Positions 46,203 to 55,225 of a stretch of 64,000 bases of DNA are shown one piece after another (position 1 is the first letter of the stretch; the number at the start of each line of letters is the position of its first letter). A program made the translations under genes and the position numbers. This stretch comes from Azospirillum brasilense (GTDB lineage: Bacteria > Pseudomonadota > Alphaproteobacteria > Azospirillales > Azospirillaceae): positions 310,001 through 374,000 of the forward strand of contig NZ_VITH01000005.1 of the NCBI RefSeq assembly GCF_007827815.1, in the 5' to 3' direction. The notes beneath the pieces are model-generated. The model was given only the letters and a program-made list of their open reading frames with translations. It had not been told where the DNA came from and did no database searches.

Positions 46203-47840
46203 TCAGCCGGTGATGATCTTCACCGGACGTCCGGGCTGGATCGGCGTGCCCGGCGGTAGGTCGTTGATGATCCGGAACAACTCCTCCGCGTAGGGCTCGC
46301 GCGGCATCTGGCGGACGAAGCTCTCGACGCTGTCGCCGGGGCGGGCGGTCAGCACGCGGATGCGCCGGGGCTGGTAGGACGCCGCCTCCTGTTGGGTCAG
46401 CCGGCGGAAGCTGTTGGCGGTCTCGCGGAAATCGCCGTCGAAGCGGGACAGCCCGCCGCCGGGGGCCAGGAAGGTGAAGCGGTAGAGGGTGCCGGAGTCG
46501 GCGCGTATGGCAACCAGCCGCACGTCCACCGCCCCGGCGTCGGTCTTGCCCTGCGTCAGCGCGGTCGCCGCCGGCATGCCGTTGACGGTGAAGGATTGCA
46601 GGTCGCGCAACGGCGCCCCCTGCGCCCAGGTGCCGGTCAGATAGGCGGCGGGGTCACGCGCGCCCGGCGCCTTGCCGCCGTCGAAGACGATGGCGCCGCC
46701 GTTGGGACCCTTGGCGATCACCTGCTGCGCCCCGTTGAGCAGGCTGTAGCCCTGCGGCACATCGAAGGCGATGCCCAGCTGCGGGTGGGCGAAGCTGCGG
46801 CCGCGGACGAAGCCGTTCTCCGGGCTGTCGCCGTAGATCACCCCGTCCATCGCCGTCATGTAGGGATCGACGGGCCGCGCCCCGCGGGGCAGCTCGCGGG
46901 CGATGGCCGCCGCCTCGTCGACGCGCGCCGCGGTCTGCGGGTGGGTGGCGAAGAAGTCGAAGCCGCCCTCCGCCGCCCCCTTGCCGGCGCGCAGGCCGGA
47001 ATACTGGGTGTCGCGGCGCATGGTTTCCAGGAAGGTCGCCATGGCGAAGGGGTCGTAGCCGGCGCGGTGGAGATACTCGATGCCCAGCCGGTCGGCCTCC
47101 GTCTCCTGGCCGCGCGAGTAGCGGGCGAGCAGGGCGGTGCCGCCGATGTTGGCGATCTGCGCCAGCTCCGGGCTGCCCAGCACGAGGCCGATGCCGGCGG
47201 CGAGCAGCCCGGCGATGGTCTGGTTGGTCTGCCGTTCCTGGCCATGGTGGGCGATGACATGGCCGATCTCGTGCCCCAGCACGCTCGCCACCTCCGCCTC
47301 GTCCTTGGCGAGCGCCAGCAGGCCGCGGGTGATGTAGACGTAGCCGCCGGGCAGGGCGAAGGCGTTGACCACGTCGCTGTCCAGCACGGTGAAGGTCCAG
47401 GGGCCGGAGCGGTCGGTCTGGGCGGCCAGCCGGTCGCCGAGGCCGATGATGTAGGCCTGCAGCCGCTGGTCGGGGTAGGCCCCGCCATACTGTGCGAGGA
47501 TCTTGGGATGCTCCTGCGCGCCGATCGACTCCTCGCTGCCGCCGAGGAACTGGGCGCTGGCCGGGGCACAGGCCGAGGTGAGCAGCAGAACGGCCAGCCC
47601 CGCGGCGACGATCCGGCGCAGCGGGGACGGGGAGGGTGATTGCTTCTGACGTCCCCTCTCCCCTCTGGGGAGAGGGGTGGGGTGAGGGGGTTGCGCTTGT
47701 GCCGGACATTGCGCCACGCGCAACCCCCTCACCGGCCGTCCGGGCCACCCTCTCCCCAGAGGGGAGAGGGCTGGATCGGCCGATTGCCTTGGCGAAAACA
47801 GGGAAGACGGCTTGCGTTCGGTCGTCGGTTCGGTCGTCAT
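46203..47840 (-). CDS. M48-family metalloprotease with repeat-derived N-terminal extension
   Basis: Zinc protease-like protein (545 residues from ATG 47840). HEIGH (about 190-194) carries two zinc ligands and the third is the Glu in RGQETEADRLG. A C-terminal LysM-like segment (RVLTARPGDSVESFV...PGTPIQPGRPVKIITG) may bind cell wall. A lipoprotein signal (hydrophobic AGLAVLLLTSAC with lipobox cysteine C91) begins only at about residue 75, because residues 24-63 translate the palindrome at 47651-47770. No ATG, GTG or TTG is in frame between the palindrome and the signal. The palindrome either invaded the 5' end or the true start is a non-standard codon. Periplasmic quality control (BepA/LoiP-like) is a plausible role. 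Confidence 0.86.
   Translation of the reverse strand: MTTEPTTERKPSSLFSPRQSADPALSPLGRGWPGRPVRGLRVAQCPAQAQPPHPTPLPRGERGRQKQSPSPSPLRRIVAAGLAVLLLTSACAPASAQFLGGSEESIGAQEHPKILAQYGGAYPDQRLQAYIIGLGDRLAAQTDRSGPWTFTVLDSDVVNAFALPGGYVYITRGLLALAKDEAEVASVLGHEIGHVIAHHGQERQTNQTIAGLLAAGIGLVLGSPELAQIANIGGTALLARYSRGQETEADRLGIEYLHRAGYDPFAMATFLETMRRDTQYSGLRAGKGAAEGGFDFFATHPQTAARVDEAAAIARELPRGARPVDPYMTAMDGVIYGDSPENGFVRGRSFAHPQLGIAFDVPQGYSLLNGAQQVIAKGPNGGAIVFDGGKAPGARDPAAYLTGTWAQGAPLRDLQSFTVNGMPAATALTQGKTDAGAVDVRLVAIRADSGTLYRFTFLAPGGGLSRFDGDFRETANSFRRLTQQEAASYQPRRIRVLTARPGDSVESFVRQMPREPYAEELFRIINDLPPGTPIQPGRPVKIITG
47651..47770. repeat. Second-type palindromic repeat within the M48 protease frame
   Basis: Two hairpin ends (TCCCCTCTCCCCTCTGGGGAGAGG at the left in pattern, CCTCTCCCCAGAGGGGAGAGGG at the right) flanking the paired arms GAGGGGGTTGCGC and GCGCAACCCCCTC. 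It is distinct from copies A-E, and in the minus frame it encodes the Pro/Arg/Gly-rich peptides SPLGRGWPGRPV and PTPLPRGERG, a translation often seen from intergenic palindromes of high-GC bacteria. Confidence 0.8.
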
Positions 47841-47915
47841 GAATCGTCATATCGGAAGGGGGCTCGCAGAGATCAAACTCCCCGTCCGCTCCGCCTGTTC
47901 CACGGCTCCATCCCC

Positions 47916-48773
47916 ATGCTCACCATGCCGCGCCGCATTCTCTCGCTGACGCTGTCCGCCCTGCTGCTGATGGCGACCACCGCCGGGTCGACGGAGCTGC
48001 GCGTCGCCGCGGTGACCGACGGCGCCACGCTGCTGCTGGAGGACGGGCGCAGCCTGCGTCTGGCCGGCATCGAGCCCGCCGCACCACCCGCCCCACCGCC
48101 CACGGGGGCGGAGCCGGGCCGGGGCTGGCCGCTGGCCGAGGCGGCGCGGCTGGCGCTGGCGGAGCTGGCCGTCGGGCAAAGCCTGACGGTGCGCGGAGAG
48201 GCGCGGACCGACCGGCACGGGCGCGTGCTGGCGCAGGTGATGCGCGGCGACGGGCTGTGGCTCCAGGGCGAGTTGCTGGCGCGCGGCCTCGCCCGTGTGC
48301 ACACCCGGCCCGACGCCCGCGCGCTGGCCCGGGAGATGCTGGCGGCGGAGGCCGCCGCGCGGGACGCCGGGCGCGGCATCTGGCGGACCCGCGCCTACGC
48401 GGTGCGGCCCGCCGACCCCGACGCGCTGCGCCGGGACCGCGACAGCTTCCAGATCGTCGAGGGGCGGGTGCTGCGGGTGAGCAAGGCCGGCGGCGACGCC
48501 TATCTGGATTTCGGCGAGGATTGGCGGACCGACGTCACGGTGCACATCGGGCGGGCCGCGCTGCGCGAATTCGTAACCGCCGGCATCGACCCGCTGTCCT
48601 ACGAGGGGCGGACCGTCCGGGTGCGCGGCTGGGTGGGCCTGCGCGCCGGTCCTCTGATCGAGGCGACCCATCCCGAGCAGATCGAGCGGCTGGATGGGGC
48701 GGCATCGCCCCTCCGGGCGACGCCCCACCCGTCCGCTCCTCCGCCGGACGTTTCCGACGACGAGGAGGAGTGA
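47916..48773 (+). CDS. Exported staphylococcal nuclease-like (SNase) domain protein
   Basis: About 285 residues with a signal peptide (MLTMPRRILSLTLSALLLMA, cleavage near TTAGSTE). An OB-fold SNase domain follows: VAAVTDGATLLLEDGRSLRLAGIEP, LAELAVGQSLTVRG, TDRHGRVLAQV, GLARVHTRPD. The arginine of DRHGR is kept, but the usual DGDT is DGAT and the catalytic GIDxPE is GIEPAA, so key acidic residues are altered and the protein may be inactive or changed. A C-terminal half of about 120 residues, with a second beta-rich segment, ends in an acidic tail (DVSDDEEE). Divergent from the M48 protease gene with a 75-base gap. Confidence 0.8.
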   Translation: MLTMPRRILSLTLSALLLMATTAGSTELRVAAVTDGATLLLEDGRSLRLAGIEPAAPPAPPPTGAEPGRGWPLAEAARLALAELAVGQSLTVRGEARTDRHGRVLAQVMRGDGLWLQGELLARGLARVHTRPDARALAREMLAAEAAARDAGRGIWRTRAYAVRPADPDALRRDRDSFQIVEGRVLRVSKAGGDAYLDFGEDWRTDVTVHIGRAALREFVTAGIDPLSYEGRTVRVRGWVGLRAGPLIEATHPEQIERLDGAASPLRATPHPSAPPPDVSDDEEE

Positions 48774-48842
48774 GCCTGTGGCGGACGGCGGACGGGCGTC
48801 CTACACTTGCTCCCATTCGGCCCGGACTGACAGGACCTCTTC

Positions 48843-49793
48843 ATGCCCCGCAGCGAGCTTTTCCCGCCCATCGACCCCTACCAGACCGGCTTCCTGCCCG
48901 TGGACGAGATCCACACGCTCTACTGGGAGCAGTCGGGCAACCCGCGCGGCGTGCCGGTGCTGTTCCTGCACGGGGGGCCGGGGGCGGGCGCCTCGCCGAC
49001 GCACCGGCGCTTCTTCGATCCCGGCCATTACCGCATCGTCGTGATGGACCAGCGCGGGGCGGGCCGCTCCACCCCGCTGGGCGAGGTCCGGCGCAACACG
49101 ACCGAGCTGCTGGTGGAGGACGCCGAACGGCTGCGCCGCCATCTGGGGATCGAGCGCTGGCTGCTGTTCGGCGGAAGCTGGGGATCGACCTTGGCGCTGG
49201 CCTACGGGCAGACCCATCCGGAACGCTGCCTGGGGCTGATCCTGCGCGGCATCTTCCTGATGCGGAAGGCGGAGATCGACTGGTTCCTCTACTCCATGCG
49301 CACGATCTTCCCGGAGGCCTGGGCCGCCTTCGCCGGCCACATCCCGCCGGAGGAGCGCGGCGACCTGCTGGAGTCCTACTGGCGGCGGCTCAATTCGCCC
49401 GACGCCGCGACCCGCATGGCGGCGGCGCGGGTGTGGAGCCTGTACGAGGGGTCCTGCTCCTCGCTGCTGCCCTCGCCGGAGCTGATCGCGACGAGCGCGG
49501 AGGACACCCACGCGCTGGGCCTCGCCCGCATCGAGGCGCACTACTTCCGCTCCAACCGCTTCACCCCGGAAGACAAGCTGCTGCGCGACGTCCACCGCAT
49601 CCGGCATCTGCCGGGGGCGATCGTCCAGGGCCGCTACGACATCGTCTGCCCGATCACCAGCGCCGACGAACTGCGTCGCGCCTGGCCGGAGGCCGACTAC
49701 CGCGTGGTGCCCGACGCCGGCCATTCCGCCATGGAGCCGGGCATCCGCGCCGCGCTGGTCCAGGCGACGGAGCGCTTCAAGGAGTATCGGTAG
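48843..49793 (+). CDS. pip: Proline iminopeptidase
   Basis: Alpha/beta-hydrolase of 316 residues that removes N-terminal proline from peptides (family S33). The N-terminal [28 protein letters not shown], the oxyanion motif [18 protein letters not shown], the nucleophile serine in [12 protein letters not shown], Asp in GRYDIVCP and His in [10 protein letters not shown] are all as in bacterial Pip. Cytoplasmic, without a signal. Transcribed alone, about 70 bases after the nuclease-like gene and ahead of the rpmI leader. Confidence 0.94.
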   Translation: MPRSELFPPIDPYQTGFLPVDEIHTLYWEQSGNPRGVPVLFLHGGPGAGASPTHRRFFDPGHYRIVVMDQRGAGRSTPLGEVRRNTTELLVEDAERLRRHLGIERWLLFGGSWGSTLALAYGQTHPERCLGLILRGIFLMRKAEIDWFLYSMRTIFPEAWAAFAGHIPPEERGDLLESYWRRLNSPDAATRMAAARVWSLYEGSCSSLLPSPELIATSAEDTHALGLARIEAHYFRSNRFTPEDKLLRDVHRIRHLPGAIVQGRYDIVCPITSADELRRAWPEADYRVVPDAGHSAMEPGIRAALVQATERFKEYR

Positions 49794-49971
49794 GAAGGAC
49801 CGGCAGGGGAGGGGCGCGCCGGCCTCTCTCATACCTCTCCCGCATTCGCTCCCCCTTGCGTTGCGGCGTGGCCGCGCGTATAACCCTGCGCTCCAACGGG
49901 CGGCGAGGCCGGGTCCGAGACCCAGGGCATGCCCAACCGTCAGTCGGGAACATCCAACGCAAGGATTGAAA

Positions 49972-50172
49972 ATGCCCAAGCTGAAGACGAAGAGCGGCGC
50001 CAAGAAGCGCTTCAAGGTGACCGCGTCCGGTAAGGTGCGCGCCCAGGCGGCCTTCAAGCGCCACTGCCTGGAGCAGAAGAGCCCGAATATGAAGCGCAAC
50101 GCGCGCGGCATGATGACCCTGGCCGAGCCGGACCAGAAGATCGTGCTGAAGAACTGGCTGCGCAACGCTTGA
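49972..50172 (+). CDS. rpmI: 50S ribosomal protein L35
   Basis: A 66-residue basic ribosomal protein, [21 protein letters not shown] onward, with the family's conserved HxLxxKSPxxKRxxR element ([16 protein letters not shown]). Start ATG 49972 follows AAGGATTG. It comes 21 bases before rplT. infC, its usual upstream neighbour, is not present in the preceding 2 kb, so initiation of this operon differs from the common infC-rpmI-rplT arrangement; the 178-base leader may carry L20 control. Confidence 0.95.
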   Translation: MPKLKTKSGAKKRFKVTASGKVRAQAAFKRHCLEQKSPNMKRNARGMMTLAEPDQKIVLKNWLRNA

Positions 50173-50193
50173 TATCGTAAGGGAATCTGAACC

Positions 50194-50565
50194 ATGGCTC
50201 GTGTTAAGCGCGGCGTCACCACGCACGCCCGTCACCGCAAGATCCTGAAGCTCGCCAAGGGCTACCGGGGTCGCAACTCCAAGAACTTCCGCATCGCGAT
50301 TGAGAAGGTCGAAAAGGCCCTTCAATACGCGTATCGCGACCGCCGCAACAAGAAGCGCGATTTCCGCGGCCTGTGGATCCAGCGCATCAACGCCGGTGTC
50401 CGCCAGTACGGCCTGACCTACTCGCGCTTCATCAACGGCATCAAGCTGGCCGGCATCGAGATCGACCGCAAGGTCCTGTCGGATCTGGCCGCCCGTGAGC
50501 CGGAGGCCTTCAAGGCCATCGTCGATCAGGCCCAGGCCGCTCTCGCCTCCAAGGCCGCCGCCTAA
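50194..50565 (+). CDS. rplT: 50S ribosomal protein L20
   Basis: A 123-residue 23S rRNA-binding assembly protein, with the characteristic [27 protein letters not shown] start (basic arm) and [40 protein letters not shown] core in pattern. Complete and ordinary. L20 represses its own operon in several bacteria by binding the leader; a binding site was not identified here. Confidence 0.97.
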   Translation: MARVKRGVTTHARHRKILKLAKGYRGRNSKNFRIAIEKVEKALQYAYRDRRNKKRDFRGLWIQRINAGVRQYGLTYSRFINGIKLAGIEIDRKVLSDLAAREPEAFKAIVDQAQAALASKAAA

Positions 50566-50614
50566 AGGGTTCGCCGCGCAAGCGGAAACCCCGGTCCGGC
50601 GCCGGACACGAAAG

Positions 50615-50652
50615 AAGGGAGCCGTGCCTCTGGGCCGGCTCCCTTTTTCTTT
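50615..50652 (+). terminator. Intrinsic terminator between rplT and pheS
   Basis: AAGGGAGCCG pairs with CGGCTCCCTT across an 11-base loop and is followed by TTTCTTT. It would separate ribosomal protein expression from the synthetase genes, perhaps acting as an attenuator since pheS follows 35 bases later without an obvious new promoter. Confidence 0.75.
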
Positions 50653-50687
50653 ACGCTCGCACTTCCTTATGGCTCGCGGGAAATGAC

Positions 50688-51755
50688 ATGCTCGATGCGC
50701 TGAAAGACGAACTCCTGTCGCAGGTCAACGCCGCTGGCGACCTCGCGGCCCTCGAAGAGGTGCGGGTCACCGCGCTCGGCAAGAAGGGGCGCATCACCGG
50801 CTTCATGAAGGAGCTGGGCGGGCTGTCGCCCGACGAACGGCGCGAGCGCGGCCAGCAGCTCAACGCGCTGAAGGACGAGATCGCCGCGGCCATCGACGGC
50901 CGCAAGGCCGACCTCGCCCGCGCCCATCTGGAGGCCCGCCTTCAGGCCGAGCGCATCGATGTGACCCTGCCGGTCCGTCCGGAGACCGAGGGGCGCATCC
51001 ACCCGATCAGCCAGACCATCGACGAGATGGTGGCGATCTTCGCGGAGATGGGCTTCAGCGTCGCCGAGGGGCCGGACGTCGAGGACGACTTCCACAACTT
51101 CACCGCCCTGAACTTCCCGCCGGGCCACCCCGCCCGCGACATGCACGACACCTTCTATCTGCCCGATGCGGGCGACAAGAAGATGCTGCTGCGCACCCAC
51201 ACCAGCCCGGTGCAGGTCCGCACCATGCTGAACAAGAAGCCGCCGATCCGCATCATCGCGCCGGGCCGCACCTACCGGTCCGACTACGACATGACCCACA
51301 CCCCGATGTTCCACCAGATCGAGGGGCTGGTCATCGACGAGGCGACCCACATGGGCCACCTCAAGGGCTGCCTGATCGAGTTCTGCCGCGCCTTCTTCGA
51401 CGTGGACGACCTGCCGCTGCGCTTCCGCCCCAGCTTCTTCCCCTTCACCGAACCGTCGGCGGAGGTGGACATCGGCTGCTCGCGCAAGGGCGGCGAGCTG
51501 AAGCTCGGCAACTACGGCGACTGGCTGGAGATCCTGGGCTGCGGCATGGTGCACCCCAACGTGCTGGAAGCCTGCGGCATCGACAGCACGAAGTACCAGG
51601 GCTTCGCCTTCGGCATGGGGATCGAGCGCGTGGCGATGCTGAAATACGGCATCCCCGACCTGCGCACCTTCTTCGAAGCCGACCTCCGCTGGCTGAAGCA
51701 TTACGGCTTCGTGCCGCTCGACGTTCCCAGCATGGCCCAGGGCCTGACGCGCTAA
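50688..51755 (+). CDS. pheS: Phenylalanine-tRNA ligase alpha subunit
   Basis: Catalytic subunit of the class II heterotetrameric synthetase, 355 residues. The N-terminal coiled coil (residues 1-85, the tRNA-contacting arm) is followed by the catalytic core with class II motifs: [57 protein letters not shown] and [14 protein letters not shown]. The order and spacing are standard. Downstream pheT is 13 bases away. Confidence 0.97.
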   Translation: MLDALKDELLSQVNAAGDLAALEEVRVTALGKKGRITGFMKELGGLSPDERRERGQQLNALKDEIAAAIDGRKADLARAHLEARLQAERIDVTLPVRPETEGRIHPISQTIDEMVAIFAEMGFSVAEGPDVEDDFHNFTALNFPPGHPARDMHDTFYLPDAGDKKMLLRTHTSPVQVRTMLNKKPPIRIIAPGRTYRSDYDMTHTPMFHQIEGLVIDEATHMGHLKGCLIEFCRAFFDVDDLPLRFRPSFFPFTEPSAEVDIGCSRKGGELKLGNYGDWLEILGCGMVHPNVLEACGIDSTKYQGFAFGMGIERVAMLKYGIPDLRTFFEADLRWLKHYGFVPLDVPSMAQGLTR

Positions 51756-51768
51756 AGGAGCCGGACCC

Positions 51769-54165
51769 ATGAAGTTCACGCTGTCCTGGCTGAAGGACCA
51801 TCTGGAGACCGACGCCACGCTCGACCAGATCGTGGAGAAGCTGACCGCCCTCGGCCTGGAGGTCGAAGGGGTGGAGGACCGTTCGAAGGAGCTGAAGCCC
51901 TTCCGCGTCGCCCACGTCGTCTCCGCCGAGAAGCACCCGGACGCCGACAAGCTGCGCGTCCTGGTCGTCGACACCGGCACCGAAAAGCTCCAGGTCGTCT
52001 GCGGCGCCCCCAACGCGCGCGCCGGACTGAAGGGCGTCTTCGCGCCGGAGGGGGCCTATATCCCCGGCTCCGACATCACGCTGAAGAAGGGCGTCATCCG
52101 CGGCGTCGAGTCGAACGGCATGATGTGCTCCGAGCGCGAGCTGAAGCTGTCGGAGGAGCACAACGGCATCATCGAGCTGCCGGACGACGCGCCGGTCGGC
52201 GTGGCCTACGCCGATTACGCCGGCCTCGGCGACCCGGTCATCGACATCAGCCTGACGCCCGACCGCGCCGACTGCGCCGGGGTGCGCGGCATCGCCCGCG
52301 ACCTCGCCGCCGCCGGTCTGGGCCGGCTGAAGCCGCTGGCCGCCGAGCCGGTCAAGGGCGCCTTCGCCAGCCCGTTCGGCGTGACCATCGAGGCGCCGGA
52401 CGCCTGCCCGATGTATGTCGGCCGCTATTTCCGCGGCGTGAAGAACGGCCCGTCGCCGAAGTGGCTGCACGACAAGCTGGTCGCCATCGGCCAGCGCCCG
52501 ATCTCGGCGCTGGTCGACATCACCAACTTCATCACCTTCGACCTGTCGCGCCCGCTGCACGCCTTCGACGCCGACAAGGTGAAGGGCGGCATCGTCGTGC
52601 GTCTGGCCCGCGAGGGCGAGACGCTGGCGGCGCTGAACGGCAAGGAATACCCGCTCGACCCGAGCATGACGGTCATCGCCGATCATGAGCGGGCCGAGGC
52701 GCTGGGCGGCATCATCGGCGGCGAGGCGTCGGGCTGCACCGAGGCGACGGTCAACGTCTTCCTGGAGGCGGCGATCTTCGACACCGTGCGCACGGCGCAG
52801 ACCGGCCGCAAGCTGGGCATCGAGTCGGACGCCCGCTACCGGCTGGAGCGCGGCGTCGATCCGGCGGCGGTGGTGTCGGGGATGGAGCGCGCCACCCGCC
52901 TGATCCTGGAGATCTGCGGCGGCGAGGCCTCCGACCTCGTGATCGCCGGCGAGGAGCCGCAGTGGCGCCGCACTCTGACGCTGCGTCCGGGCCGGGTCGC
53001 CGCCCTGGGCGGCGTCGAGGTGCCGCGCGACGAGCAGACCCGCATCCTGATCGATCTCGGCTGCGAGATCGTCGGCGAGGATGTGGACGGCACCCTGCGC
53101 GTCGTCCCCCCCTCCTGGCGCGCCGACATCCACGGCGAGGCCGATCTGGTGGAGGAGGTGCTGCGCATCCACGGCTTCGACGCCATCCCGGCGACCCCGC
53201 TGCCGCGCGAGAGCGTGCTGACCCGTCCGGCCCTGACCACCAAACAGCGCCGCGTCGGGCTGACCAAGCGCACGCTGGCCGTCCGCGGCCTCTCGGAAGC
53301 CGTCACTTGGTCCTTCATGGCCGGTCCGGTGGCCGAGCTGTTCGGTGGCGTTGGCGAGGGGCTGACGCTGGTCAACCCGATCAGCGCCGACCTCGACGTG
53401 ATGCGCCCGTCCATTCTCGGCAACCTGATCCAGGCCGCCGGGCGCAACGCCGACCGCGGCTACGCCGACGTCGGCCTGTTCGAGGTCGGCCCGGCTTTCC
53501 GCAAGCCGTCGCCGGACGGGCAGGACATCGTGGCCGCCGGCATCCGCGCCGGCAACGCGGTGCCGCGCCACTGGGCGGAGAAGGCTCGCGGTGTCGATGC
53601 CTTTGATGCCAAGGCCGACGCGATGGCCGTGCTGGAGGCCGCCGGCGCGCCGGTGACCAACCTGCAGGTCACCACCGACGCGCCGGGCTGGTACCACCCC
53701 GGCCGCTCCGGCATGCTGCGCCTCGGCCCGACGGTGATGGCCCGCTTCGGCGAGATCCACCCGACCGTGCTCGGCACGCTGGGCGTCAAGGGGCCGGTGG
53801 TCGGCTTCGAGGTGTTCCTCGACGCCATCCCGCTGCCCAAGAAGAAGGTCGGCACGGCGCGTCCGCTGGTCCAGCTCTCGCCCTTCCAGCCGCTGGAGCG
53901 CGACTTCGCCTTCGTCGTCGGCAAGGACGTCGAGGCCGACAAGCTGATCCGCGCCGCCAAGGGCGCCGACAAGGCGCTGGTCAGGGACGTGACCGTCTTC
54001 GACGTCTACCAGGGCACGAACGTCGAGGAGGGCAAGAAGTCCGTCGCGCTCTCCGTCACGCTCCAGCCGACCGAGCGGACCTTGACCGAGCCGGAGATCG
54101 AGGCCATCGGCCAGAAGATCGTCGCCGCGGTCGCCAAGGCCACCGGGGGCAGCTTGCGCAGCTGA
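51769..54165 (+). CDS. pheT: Phenylalanine-tRNA ligase beta subunit
   Basis: Large subunit, 798 residues. Domains in order: N-terminal segment, a tRNA-binding OB fold (FRVAHVVSAEKHPDADKLRVLVVDTG), the B3/B4 editing region that hydrolyses Tyr-tRNA(Phe) (ISALVDITNFITFDLSRPLHAFDADKV, AIFDTVRTAQTGRKLGIESDARYRLERGVDP), the B5 region (WRADIHGEADLVEEVLRIHGFDAIP), the inactive class II core, and a C-terminal ferredoxin-fold anticodon domain ending GQKIVAAVAKATGG. Complete. It is followed by a strong terminator. Confidence 0.97.
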   Translation: MKFTLSWLKDHLETDATLDQIVEKLTALGLEVEGVEDRSKELKPFRVAHVVSAEKHPDADKLRVLVVDTGTEKLQVVCGAPNARAGLKGVFAPEGAYIPGSDITLKKGVIRGVESNGMMCSERELKLSEEHNGIIELPDDAPVGVAYADYAGLGDPVIDISLTPDRADCAGVRGIARDLAAAGLGRLKPLAAEPVKGAFASPFGVTIEAPDACPMYVGRYFRGVKNGPSPKWLHDKLVAIGQRPISALVDITNFITFDLSRPLHAFDADKVKGGIVVRLAREGETLAALNGKEYPLDPSMTVIADHERAEALGGIIGGEASGCTEATVNVFLEAAIFDTVRTAQTGRKLGIESDARYRLERGVDPAAVVSGMERATRLILEICGGEASDLVIAGEEPQWRRTLTLRPGRVAALGGVEVPRDEQTRILIDLGCEIVGEDVDGTLRVVPPSWRADIHGEADLVEEVLRIHGFDAIPATPLPRESVLTRPALTTKQRRVGLTKRTLAVRGLSEAVTWSFMAGPVAELFGGVGEGLTLVNPISADLDVMRPSILGNLIQAAGRNADRGYADVGLFEVGPAFRKPSPDGQDIVAAGIRAGNAVPRHWAEKARGVDAFDAKADAMAVLEAAGAPVTNLQVTTDAPGWYHPGRSGMLRLGPTVMARFGEIHPTVLGTLGVKGPVVGFEVFLDAIPLPKKKVGTARPLVQLSPFQPLERDFAFVVGKDVEADKLIRAAKGADKALVRDVTVFDVYQGTNVEEGKKSVALSVTLQPTERTLTEPEIEAIGQKIVAAVAKATGGSLRS

Positions 54166-54224
54166 TCCTTGCGCACCCAAAGGCTGCGGATCTGGAAAAA
54201 GGTTCAATTTCATAAGACAAAGTT

Positions 54225-54259
54225 CGGGCCTCCGCCGCAAGGCGGGGGCCCGTTGTTTT
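54225..54259 (+). terminator. Strong intrinsic terminator after pheT
   Basis: A 12-pair stem (one G-T), CGGGCCTCCGCC with GGCGGGGGCCCG, closed by a GCAA tetraloop and followed by TTGTTTTTT. It is the best-formed terminator in the window, 60 bases past the pheT stop. Confidence 0.9.
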
Positions 54260-54616
54260 TTGGTGTCCGAATGGAACGGGTCCTGGTTTGGACAGTTCAA
54301 AGGATTGTTTCGGACTCGACACGTCTGGATTCGCCGTGCACGCTGCGTTCCGTTGTTTGCGGCGCGCGTCGGTGCGGCGTTGGCGCGTGCCGCATATGCG
54401 CTTTTTCAGAGTTGAAGAGAGTTGATCCATCAGATAAAGCGAATGAACATAAGTTTTCAAAACATGCGTCCGTATTGTCGCGATGCTGCGCGTCACTGCC
54501 TATAAATTTCAGAAATGGAATGTTTTCTTTCCACGATACATGGCGGGCATTCCAAAAAATTAGCGTCACTGATATTTCGATTTTTTTAATAGTTTTCATT
54601 CTTTTTTGAGGTGGTC
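54260..54616. other. Low-GC intergenic region
   Basis: About 350 bases with markedly lower GC than the rest, including T-rich runs near 54578-54609 and many AT triplets. Short frames on both strands (for instance a 100-codon one on the minus strand from 54599) have no good ribosome binding site or familiar motif. It may contain promoters for the receiver gene, a small RNA or a piece of acquired DNA. I cannot assign any feature inside it. Confidence 0.6.
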
Positions 54617-55186
54617 ATGTTGATAACGGCGCGGGGTGTTGTGGCCCCGCCGCCCTCAGACCTGGTGAAGAATCCGATGGTGAGCTTTACGAACGACGAT
54701 GCCAGAACCGCGCCAGTCCTCGCCATGACCGGGGATGCCGGTGGCGGTCCGGCGGGCGGTGACGGCGCGTTGCGCCGCGAGGACGGCGATGGCAACGCGC
54801 CGGCCGAAGCCAGCCGGCTGGTCATCGTGGTGGACGACGACCGGTCGATCGTGGAAGGGCTGGCGCTGCTTCTGGAGGCCTGGGGGTACGACGTGCTGAC
54901 CGCCCTGTCGCTCAACGAGTTGGCGCAGCGGCTGCCGCAGGCGCCCGGCCGTCCGGGGCTGGTCCTGGCCGATCACTTCCTGCCGGCGGGGGGCACGGGC
55001 GCCCAGGCGGTGGAGATGGTGCGCGCCCATGTCGGCGCCACGGTGCCCGCCCTGATCCTGACCGGCGACACCATGCCGGAACGTCAGGTCGAAGCCGCCG
55101 CCATGGGCTGCCGGCTGCTGCACAAGCCGGTGCAGATCGGTCCGCTCAAGGATATGGTCGACACGCTGATGAACAGCGCCGGCTGA
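54617..55186 (+). CDS. Single-domain response regulator with N-terminal extension
   Basis: A receiver-only protein of 189 residues from ATG 54617 (GAGG upstream; GTG 54611 is possible). About 65 N-terminal residues are low in structure. The receiver has the acidic pocket VVDDDRSIVEG, phosphoacceptor D119 in LVLADHFLPAGG, threonine in ILTGD and K170 in LHKPVQ, so it should be phosphorylatable. The ADxxLP style resembles receivers of hybrid kinases that act as phosphate sinks. The convergent gene encodes an HD-GYP regulator, hinting at related signalling. Confidence 0.85.
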   Translation: MLITARGVVAPPPSDLVKNPMVSFTNDDARTAPVLAMTGDAGGGPAGGDGALRREDGDGNAPAEASRLVIVVDDDRSIVEGLALLLEAWGYDVLTALSLNELAQRLPQAPGRPGLVLADHFLPAGGTGAQAVEMVRAHVGATVPALILTGDTMPERQVEAAAMGCRLLHKPVQIGPLKDMVDTLMNSAG

Positions 55187-55225
55187 CCCCGGCCAAGGGG
55201 GTGGCGCGGGGGTGGGGCGTCCGCC

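Noticed and set aside
54297..54599. 100-codon frame on the minus strand in the low-GC gap
   Set aside because: No ribosome binding site of quality and no familiar motif; high AT content makes chance frames with odd composition likely.
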